Part shown: positions 26,746 through 33,435 of the stretch, in pieces
How the letters are laid out: each line of letters begins with the position of its first letter
Numbering within the stretch: position 1 is the first letter of the stretch
Assembly (NCBI RefSeq): GCF_005860795.2
Contig: NZ_CP058351.1
Span: 186,001 to 250,000 of the forward strand
DNA: 64,000 bases
From: Peteryoungia desertarenae
Lineage (GTDB): Bacteria; Pseudomonadota; Alphaproteobacteria; Rhizobiales; Rhizobiaceae
Reading direction: 5' to 3'
Position numbers and translations under genes: made by a program
The notes under the pieces: generated by a model
Told to the model about the DNA's origin: nothing
Databases searched by the model: none
Seen by the model: only the letters and a program-made list of their open reading frames with translations

Positions 26746-27656
26746 GGCGCTTCAGACGATATGCACTGGTCTCCGCCCTCACGCTGCTCGTCGCGGGGAC
26801 CGCCCTTTTCGGCTTCGGGGAGTTCTGGAAGCTCGGCGCCATCAGTCAGCATCCCGTCTGGCTTTACAAATTAATTGTCCTGGTGCGCGATACCGTGACC
26901 GGGATCGACGCCGAAAACGTCGAGCTGCCTGAAGGATTTGCCCCGGTGGCCGATGCAGGGACGGCTCTGCTTTACCGGGAGAACTGCGCCCCCTGCCATG
27001 GCGGCCCGGGCGTCGCTCCGAAGGACTTCGCGCTCGGCATGATGCCCGTTCCGCCACCGCTGGCCGGAATTGCAGGCGAGCGTTCGGCCAAGGAGATCTT
27101 CTGGTTCATCCGCAACGGCTTGAAGATGAGCGGCATGCCGGCTTGGGAGGGCCGGCTCAGCCGGGCCGAGATGCTTGATCTGACCGCCTTCGTCGAAGCG
27201 CTCCCGACGCTGACGCCTGCGGACTATCGCAGATTGGTCGGAGAGCCTGAAGCAGCGCCGCGGCAAGAGGGTACCGGCGAGACACCCACCATCGCCGACA
27301 CTTCGGCAGCAGATGCGGAGCGCGGCCGGCTGCTGATGAGGCTGCATGCCTGCCGGAGCTGCCATGAAATTCCGGGGTTGGTCGGAGCCGATGTGCATGT
27401 CGGCCCTGATCTGAGCGAGGCGGGAAGTCGCCGCTACATTGCCGGCGTGCTGAAGAACACCCGTGAGAATATGGTGCGGTGGATCACCGATCCGCCCGCG
27501 GTCAATTCCCTGACGGCCATGCCCGACCTCGGCGTCACACCGGCACAAGCCGCCGATATGGCCGCCTACCTCTATCAACTGTCACCCTGGCCTAACTCTC
27601 GCTCTGCGAAGGGCGAGCCGGATCAAGGACAAAAGGCTGAAATGGGCGGTCAATGA
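26742..27656 (+). CDS. Membrane-anchored diheme cytochrome c
   Basis: A 304-residue protein: N-terminal anchor (YALVSALTLLVAGTALFGFG), first heme domain with CAPCH (about residue 83) and methionine in NGLKMSGMPAWE, Pro/Thr-rich linker near 165-185, second heme domain with CRSCHEIPG (about residue 205) and TAMPDLGV. The first domain is a paralogue of the cytochrome at 17187 and the second of the lipoprotein at 26413. Likely relays electrons to the caa3 oxidase. Last cytochrome of the operon; 32 bases before the antiporter gene. Confidence 0.88.
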   Translation: MRRFRRYALVSALTLLVAGTALFGFGEFWKLGAISQHPVWLYKLIVLVRDTVTGIDAENVELPEGFAPVADAGTALLYRENCAPCHGGPGVAPKDFALGMMPVPPPLAGIAGERSAKEIFWFIRNGLKMSGMPAWEGRLSRAEMLDLTAFVEALPTLTPADYRRLVGEPEAAPRQEGTGETPTIADTSAADAERGRLLMRLHACRSCHEIPGLVGADVHVGPDLSEAGSRRYIAGVLKNTRENMVRWITDPPAVNSLTAMPDLGVTPAQAADMAAYLYQLSPWPNSRSAKGEPDQGQKAEMGGQ

Positions 27657-27688
27657 GGCGCTCTTGACTGGCAATACGGAGCAGGACC

Positions 27689-28933
27689 ATGGAACAGATC
27701 AATGTCGCTCTCGCCTGCATCGGCTTGACTATCATCCTCGTCGGCCTCCTGTCTGCCGCGATCAAGAAGAGCCTCGTCCAGGAGCCGATGATTGCCGTGT
27801 TCGTGGGAATTTCCGTCGGGCCCTTCGGCCTCGGCTGGCTCGACATCGGTCGCTGGGGCGAAGAAACCGCCATTCTGGAACATGCTGCTCGATTGACGCT
27901 CGCCATCGGTCTCATGGGTGTGGCGCTGCGCATCGACAAGAAGAGCGTGCAGAACCTTTGGCGACCGGTGACGGTCCTGCTGACCCTTGCCATGCTCGGC
28001 ATGTGGCTGATGTCCGCAGTTCTCGTTGCCTGGTGTCTCGCTGTGCCCTTCTGGCTCGCCCTGCTCATTGGCGCTGTCGTGACACCGACGGACCCGGTGG
28101 TCGCGAGTTCAATCGTTTCCGGCCCCTTTGCCATCAAGCATCTGCCCCTTCGGGTCAGAGACACGATCTCGCTGGAATCAGGAGCAAATGACGGGCTCGC
28201 CTACATCTTCGTCATGCTGCCGATGCTCATGCTGCAACATCCGGTCTCGGAGGCATGGGAGAGGTGGTTGGTGCATTCCTTGCTGATTGGCGTCGTATTG
28301 GCGGCAATCATCGGTATCGTCATTGGTTATGCGGCGGCCAAGGCGATCGCCTATGCAGAACAACGCGGCCTGGTCGAACAGCAATCGCTGCTCGGCTACA
28401 CCGTCGCCTTCTCGCTCGTCACCTTGGGCGCCGCCGAACTTGTCGGTGCGGATGCGCTGCTTTCCGTCTTCCTGTCGGGTTTCGTTTTCAACTTGGCGAC
28501 CGACCGTCAGGACAAGCAGAATGAGGAGAACATCCAGGAGGCCGTGGCGAAGCTCTTCACGCTCCCGATGTTCGTCATCTTCGGCATCGCGCTGCCCATA
28601 AAGGAGTGGCTGGACCTCGGCTGGCCGCTGCTGTTTGCCGCGGTTTCCGTTCTCCTGCTGCGCCGCCCGCCGGTCCTGCTCGTGCTGTCCCCGCTTTTGA
28701 GCAGGCCCCTGAAGGGAATCGACGTAGCCTATATAGGATGGTTCGGTCCAATCGGCGTTGCTGCGATCTACTATGCAAACTTCGCTAGATCGCAATTGCA
28801 CGAGCCTCTGGTCTGGTATGCTGCCAGCGCGATAGTCTTCGCGTCAATCATGATGCATGGCGTGACTGCCGCCCCCTTCACGCGGTGGCATGCTCGCCAC
28901 AGGTTCCGGCGTGGTAACGCGCGGCGCGGCTAG
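27689..28933 (+). CDS. CPA1-family cation:proton antiporter
   Basis: A 414-residue, about 12-helix antiporter. The Asp pair and ion-site motifs are visible: GAVVTPTDPVVASSIV and LESGANDGLAYIFVM, the ND motif of the CPA1 group. No long cytoplasmic C-terminal domain is present. The ATG lies behind GGAGC (GCAATACGGAGCAGGACC). Likely Na+/H+ or K+/H+ exchange in the inner membrane. Its position at the end of the oxidase operon suggests use of the proton gradient made there. The C-terminus ends close to the decayed insertion element. Confidence 0.88.
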   Translation: MEQINVALACIGLTIILVGLLSAAIKKSLVQEPMIAVFVGISVGPFGLGWLDIGRWGEETAILEHAARLTLAIGLMGVALRIDKKSVQNLWRPVTVLLTLAMLGMWLMSAVLVAWCLAVPFWLALLIGAVVTPTDPVVASSIVSGPFAIKHLPLRVRDTISLESGANDGLAYIFVMLPMLMLQHPVSEAWERWLVHSLLIGVVLAAIIGIVIGYAAAKAIAYAEQRGLVEQQSLLGYTVAFSLVTLGAAELVGADALLSVFLSGFVFNLATDRQDKQNEENIQEAVAKLFTLPMFVIFGIALPIKEWLDLGWPLLFAAVSVLLLRRPPVLLVLSPLLSRPLKGIDVAYIGWFGPIGVAAIYYANFARSQLHEPLVWYAASAIVFASIMMHGVTAAPFTRWHARHRFRRGNARRG

Positions 28934-28998
28934 AACGACGCGAATCCCGTGAGGGAGACCGATAATTTCTCTGGGGTCGGACACCGTTTGTACGGTCC

Positions 28999-30346
28999 GT
29001 GCAGTCCATCAGCATTGTTTTGTTCGGAGAGGCAGCGAGGGCGGTGGAATGGACAATCACGATCGAGGGAAAGAACGAGTTCGACGATGTTTGCCGGAAG
29101 ACGGTTCGTATCGACAAGAGTTGGGCACGTCTGTTTGACGGCGACATTGGCCTGTCGATTGAGGACGGCAAGACAATGATCACGGCGCTGTAAAGCGCAG
29201 TCAAAGCCCATGAGGCGGAGACCTACTCCCTCTTCCGCCCGGACTGCCCGAACTGCCACACCTTCCGGCGTGTCAAGGACTACACATCACGCCGGATCCG
29301 AACCGTCTTCGGCACGGTGGAGGTCTGTAATCCTCGCTGGATGCTGTGCCAGGATTGCCATCCGGGCATGAACGGCGCCTTCCGCCGCTGAAGGAAATCT
29401 GCCCCGATCGAGCGACGTCCGAACTGATGGAGCTGACTGCCCGTTTGGGAAGCATGATGCCCTACCGGCAGGCAGCCAAGGTGCTGGCCGAATTCCTGCC
29501 GATTGAACCCATCGAGACGTATGCGACCGTACGCAAGCGGACCATCAGGATCGGCGAACGGCTAGATGACCGGATTGTACGGGAAACAGGGAAGGCGAGA
29601 GCTCAAACGGATGACCGCCGCAAGGAATTCGTCATCAGCATCGATACCGCTCATGTTCGCAGCGCCGAGCCCAACGCAGCGCGAAACTTCGAGCTCGTAG
29701 TTGCCCGATGCGGCCGCGGAGGACGAGGCGAACCAGGTGGCCGCTATTTCGTCACCGGCAGCACCGCCCGCAAGCAATTGTCGATCGCGCCCTCCACGCG
29801 CTTGAAGGAGCCGGATATAGCGGCTTTGGCGATGTTAAGGTGATTTCGGACGGCTCAGAGATTCTCAAGCGGGTGCCCCGCGTCATGCTAAAGCCGACAA
29901 CCCACATCATCGACTGGTTCCACATCGTCATGAAGATCCAGCTGATGCAGCAGATTGCCGAGCACATCGCGCGATCGCAGCTCAGCCCCATTGACGCGCT
30001 TCCAACGATCGACACAGATATGAGGGACGTCAAATGGCGTTTGTGGCACGGCTGCGTGGATAGCGCGATCCGGGACCTGGAGCAGCTCCTGGCGAAGCTG
30101 CACGGATCACGGCAAGTAAGCGAGTCCTCGATCGCTCGGCTGCACAGCCTCAGCGTTCAACTCCCGACCTATATCCGCTCGAACCATGGTGCGATTGTCG
30201 ACTATGGAAAGCGTTGCCGGGCCGGGCTTCGCGTTGCCACGACCCTCGCCGCGTCGGCAGTGAATCCCCTAGTCGGCAAGCGGATGGTGAAGAAGCAGCA
30301 GATGCGGTGGTCGCTCCACGGCGCGAATATGCTGATGCAGGTTTGA
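28999..30346 (+). pseudogene. ISKra4-family transposase, decayed
   Basis: The transposase can be read in pieces only. Piece 1 (28999-29193, FDDVCRKTVRIDKSWARLF) ends at a TAA; the same frame continues with zinc-finger-like CPNCHTFRRVKDYTSRRIRT and CQDCHPGMNGAF until a TGA near 29389. Piece 2 in another frame (to about 29770) has VRKRTIRIGERLDDRI and FVISIDTAHVRS (first catalytic Asp). Piece 3 after a further frameshift (to 30346) has VKVISDGSEILKRV, HIIDWFHIVMKIQLM and RMVKKQQMRWSLHGANMLMQ. At least two stops and two frameshifts make it inactive. Remnant coding similarity continues to about 30456. Confidence 0.75.
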
Positions 30347-30631
30347 ACTGCGGAGGCAAATGGCGAACTTCGTGATCGATTGCGAGCACCTTTTCGACAG
30401 CCTGAAGCGAACATGCCACCGCTATTCAAACCAAAACCGCCCCTCCTGCGTGCCGCGTAACCCCAGTGAAGTTACTGGTCTCAACGCCGTTGGATGCTGT
30501 ATTTGTGAGCGGCAAATGCTTGAATCTACCGCGTTATCGAGTTTCTTTTTTGGCTTTCTCGGCTGGTTATCTCAGGTTCCAAAACCTTGAAACAGGTATC
30601 GAATGTGACGCTACTATTGGGCCTCATCCTG

Positions 30632-31210
30632 TTACCTGATCCGCGCCATGTTTCGGCGCAGCGCGTTGGAAAATCTCGTCAACCCGCCTTGAACAAGTGC
30701 GTCAATGAACGCCTCGACCGATGGCGTAGTCTTGCGCAGATTGAGCCGCGCATTGTTCACACTTGAGATGAGCGCATCAGGAAACGCCGCATTGAGATCG
30801 ACCAGGAAATCATAAGGAGACTGGCAAGTGACCCCGTAGGGACGCAGGAGTTCGACCGGGAAATCCTTGATGTTCCAAGTGACGATCACGGAAGCTTTCG
30901 CTGCGATGGCGGCTGCGAGTACGTGCCGATCATCAGGGTCGGGTAGTGTGAGATCGCTGACGAATGCGCGATAGTTCGTCACGTCCGCCTCCGGCAAAAC
31001 GGCTTTCATCTTGTCGCGTGTGGCGATCAGGCGCTCAATCGGCAAGTGAGGCGTGTTGGCAACAAGATTACGCATCCATTCGTCATGGATCTCATCGGTC
31101 CAGCGTGCCTCGACGAGGCCATCAAACGCGCACTGGATCAGGACGTTGCGAAGATGAAAGGGATAGAGGACGCAGGCATCATAGACCGTGACGGGCGGCT
31201 TAGAGGCCAT
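30632..31210 (-). CDS. PIN-domain toxin (ribonuclease)
   Basis: A 192-residue PIN-fold protein: first Asp in VTVYDACVLYPFHLRN, a middle acidic DEIHDEWMRN, DPDDRHVLAAAIAAKASVIV with the third and fourth acidic residues, and TWNIKDFP. These are the usual Mg2+-binding residues of a PIN ribonuclease. ATG 31208-31210 overlaps the end of the antitoxin gene by 11 bases. A C-terminal helical extension (about 130-192) is longer than in VapC and marks the rhizobial PIN subgroup. Toxic activity should be held by the antitoxin, which is frameshifted in this copy. Confidence 0.82.
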   Translation of the reverse strand: MASKPPVTVYDACVLYPFHLRNVLIQCAFDGLVEARWTDEIHDEWMRNLVANTPHLPIERLIATRDKMKAVLPEADVTNYRAFVSDLTLPDPDDRHVLAAAIAAKASVIVTWNIKDFPVELLRPYGVTCQSPYDFLVDLNAAFPDALISSVNNARLNLRKTTPSVEAFIDALVQGGLTRFSNALRRNMARIR

Positions 31211-31645
31211 GGGCTTCAATGAGATCCTCGGTATCTTCGGCAAGAGCGTCCATTGCGACCTCACGAATGTCCAGCTTCGTCTTTAGCTCAAGCACATCCT
31301 TGAGCCTGGTGCGGCGGTGCTTGCCAACATAGCGAAACGGTAGATCACTACTGTCCATGCGCAAGACGACGAGAGGACGAGAAATGCCGAGAATAGCGGA
31401 CGCCTCTGTTGGGCTCAATTCTTCATCTTCGGCCAGCACTGCGACCCGTTCACCGCGCAGCATGTGCGCCAGAAGGGCTTGCACTGCCGCAGCGGCTGAG
31501 GGGGAATTAAAAGCGTCTGTTTCCGGCCATCTTCTTGCAGAAGATGAAGTTCCAGCCTGTCTCCTGCAGTCAACTTCGGTAACGGCGGCACAGCTTTGCG
31601 GTCGCGCTCCGACAATTCCGCAAAATGAACGATCTGGCTGGCCAT
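31200..31645 (-). pseudogene. Helix-turn-helix antitoxin for the PIN toxin, interrupted by a frameshift
   Basis: Two adjacent frames together give one antitoxin of about 148 residues. The front part starts at 31645 (MASQIVHFAELSERDRKAVP, then LTAGDRLELHLLQEDGRKQT) and leaves the frame at a run of five G (plus strand 31500-31504). One more base there would join it to SAAAAVQALLAHMLRGERVA, the HTH part LSPTEASAILGISRPLVVLR and the tail VAMDALAEDTEDLIEAHGL. The second part alone could start at a GTG at 31484. Either a real mutation or a homopolymer error. With the HTH part intact some antitoxin may still be made. Confidence 0.75.
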
Positions 31646-31686
31646 GGCGATGTCTCCTTGAGCGTCAGTAAACCGCGCACATATTG

Positions 31687-31704
31687 TAACTGCAATAACT
31701 GAAA
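31687..31704. repeat. 18-bp direct repeat, copy 2, in the toxin-antitoxin promoter region
   Basis: TAACTGCAATAACTGAAA here is identical to 1413-1430. It lies 42 bases upstream of the antitoxin start at 31645, where it overlaps a reverse-strand promoter-like TACAAT. Its internal repeat TAACTG-CAA-TAACTG could bind the antitoxin's HTH domain. The same bases could equally be a recombination core, see findings. Confidence 0.55.
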
Positions 31705-31816
31705 CTCAGTGATCTGTTTGCATCCAAGGCTATGCAAGGGTATCGGATCGAGGTCGCCCCCTTTAACGTCCCGCCGTGGCCAGCAGCAGATCACGGATCC
31801 CGGGCGATAGTGGCAG

Positions 31817-32647
31817 TCAATTGAACGTCGCCTGGTATTGTGTTGCCATCAGCGAAACATGGGCTTCAAGTGGCGGTCGTAACTCGAACGCGCGCACTTC
31901 GCGGGAGAAGTCGAACAAGCGTACCAGGCTCCATTCATGCTTTCGGACGTTCGCCACTTCCAACTCGTTTCTTGAGATGTAGAAAGGCGTGCGCTCCCAT
32001 CCGTTCGTCGTCTTCACCTCGATCAGTCGAGGTGACCCATCCGGAGCAAAACTGGCGATATCATAGCCGGCGCCGTCTCCGTCTTCCTGCGAGACCCACC
32101 GGACTTTCGCTGCCAGATCCCGCCGACCGATGCTTTGAAGCTGTGCACGTTCATGATGGAACACTCTCTCCTCACCGGCTTTGCCGAGTGTGCGATTTCG
32201 CTCATCCCGTCCCGCTACGTCGAACCTGCGAGCGATTGCCTCAATCTGCGCCAGTTCGGTCCGAGGAGGAGAATTTTGCATCGTTGGCGGCACGCCCAGG
32301 AACAGCGTTGGTGCATCAGCAAAGTTCGAGGGAACCGTCACTGCATTCGACGCTTCGAATAACGGATTTTTGGCAAGCCATCGTGAAACGGCCTCCGCCA
32401 GCGACATCTGAAAATTGAAGCGAGGTTGATAACCGTTGATGTAAGGAAGGCCAAAGCCGACCAACGCGGCAGAGATATTGCAGTTCTTGAACTCTATTGA
32501 ACCTTTTGACCGCCCAAGACACTGCTGAAGGCTCCTGTTGTTCATTGCCTTGTTATAAGGTCGGCAAGCCAGATCATCCTTCAGCATTTGGAAGTAGACG
32601 GCGACGATCACGTCATTTTCCTGATCTGACCAACTTTCAGCGCTCAT
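31817..32647 (-). CDS. DUF3883-domain protein, nuclease-like
   Basis: A 276-residue protein. The N-terminal part (about 1-100) shows SWSDQENDVIVAVYFQMLKD and LGRSKGSIEFKNCNISAALV, a pattern met in rhizobial DUF3883 and restriction-like proteins. The C-terminal DUF3883 domain contains GKAGEERVFHHERA, GYDIASFAPDGSPRLIEVKT (D...E-x-K as in PD-(D/E)XK nucleases) and TPFYISRNELEVANVRKHEW. ATG at 32647 preferred. Family members are found beside restriction, anti-phage and mobile genes, as here. DNA cleavage is an inference. Confidence 0.78.
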   Translation of the reverse strand: MSAESWSDQENDVIVAVYFQMLKDDLACRPYNKAMNNRSLQQCLGRSKGSIEFKNCNISAALVGFGLPYINGYQPRFNFQMSLAEAVSRWLAKNPLFEASNAVTVPSNFADAPTLFLGVPPTMQNSPPRTELAQIEAIARRFDVAGRDERNRTLGKAGEERVFHHERAQLQSIGRRDLAAKVRWVSQEDGDGAGYDIASFAPDGSPRLIEVKTTNGWERTPFYISRNELEVANVRKHEWSLVRLFDFSREVRAFELRPPLEAHVSLMATQYQATFN

Positions 32648-32714
32648 GTAGTCAGCCCCCACTGGACGGGATCCAGTGTCGACACGGATGCCGGATAAGA
32701 AACCACGATGCCGG

Positions 32715-33038
32715 TCATGCCAGCATCTGTAGCCCGTGTTTTTGCACGAGCGACAAAAGCTTGAGCGCTGGTCCGCTCGGTCGCTTGGCACCGGTCTCCC
32801 ATTTCTGGACCGTCGATTGGCTGGTGTTCAGATAGCGGGCAAAGACCGGCTGGCTTACATGATTGTTCTCGCGCAGTGCCTTGATCTCACCAGGTGTCAG
32901 TTCCCGTGGAGTGACCAGGCAGTCCTCATCGAAGGTTCTCATGGTTTCCTTGTCGATGGTGCCAGCGGCATACATACCCTCGACCGCGCTGTGGATAGCC
33001 TCAAATGCATCGCTCTTGAACTTGCGCCTAGTTGTCAT
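32715..33038 (-). CDS. higA: HigA-type antitoxin (XRE helix-turn-helix)
   Basis: A 107-residue protein. A helical N-terminal half (DAFEAIHSAVEGMYAAGTID) precedes a canonical XRE DNA-binding domain, LTPGEIKALRENNHVSQPVF and LNTSQSTVQKWETGAKRPSG. Overlaps the toxin gene by 11 bases, with the toxin first, which is the HigBA order. Binds and neutralises HigB and represses the shared promoter, whose operator is at 33394-33414. Confidence 0.88.
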   Translation of the reverse strand: MTTRRKFKSDAFEAIHSAVEGMYAAGTIDKETMRTFDEDCLVTPRELTPGEIKALRENNHVSQPVFARYLNTSQSTVQKWETGAKRPSGPALKLLSLVQKHGLQMLA

Positions 33039-33387
33039 GGTCTATCTCCAGCAATGCACCGCTCTCGATTTCAGCGTCGAGGTCGCCCTTCGTCTTGCGC
33101 CGATAGAGATCGGCGAGCGTTCGAAACGCAACCAACTCGTCGTCCTCGATGTTCGCCCGATCCTTCTTGGCGAAGAGATAGGCAAACACCCAGAACTCCC
33201 CGGTCTTTGCCAGAACGATTGATCGGTGCATGTTGTCGTTCAACCGCTTCTTGAAGACGCCTCCGCCAAGGTCGTCGGCCTGTCCGAGAGCGACCTGACG
33301 GATCGCCTCCGACAGAACCTTGTCGGAGATGCGCGCCTTCTTCGCTGCCTTGGCAAACCACGCGGTTTTGAACACTCGTTCTGACAT
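33028..33387 (-). CDS. higB: HigB/RelE-type toxin
   Basis: A 119-residue toxin of the RelE-like HigB family: VFKTAWFAKAAKKARISDKV, GQADDLGGGVFKKRLNDNMH, RSIVLAKTGEFWVFAYLFAK, LVAFRTLADLYRRK. Conserved Lys/Arg/His residues for ribosome-dependent mRNA cleavage are in the first half. ATG at 33385-33387 is chosen; an in-frame start at 33402 would lie inside the operator. First gene of a two-gene operon. Confidence 0.87.
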   Translation of the reverse strand: MSERVFKTAWFAKAAKKARISDKVLSEAIRQVALGQADDLGGGVFKKRLNDNMHRSIVLAKTGEFWVFAYLFAKKDRANIEDDELVAFRTLADLYRRKTKGDLDAEIESGALLEIDHDN

Positions 33388-33393
33388 CGCTTT

Positions 33394-33414
33394 ATATAGC
33401 ACTTGGTGCTATAT
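33394..33414. promoter_or_regulatory. HigA operator, perfect 9-bp inverted repeat
   Basis: Half-sites ATATAGCAC and GTGCTATAT separated by TTG, 7 bases upstream of the higB start. Position and perfect symmetry fit the autoregulatory site of the HigBA complex. Confidence 0.78.
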
Positions 33415-33435
33415 CCATCAAGGCAGGGCCGGGAC

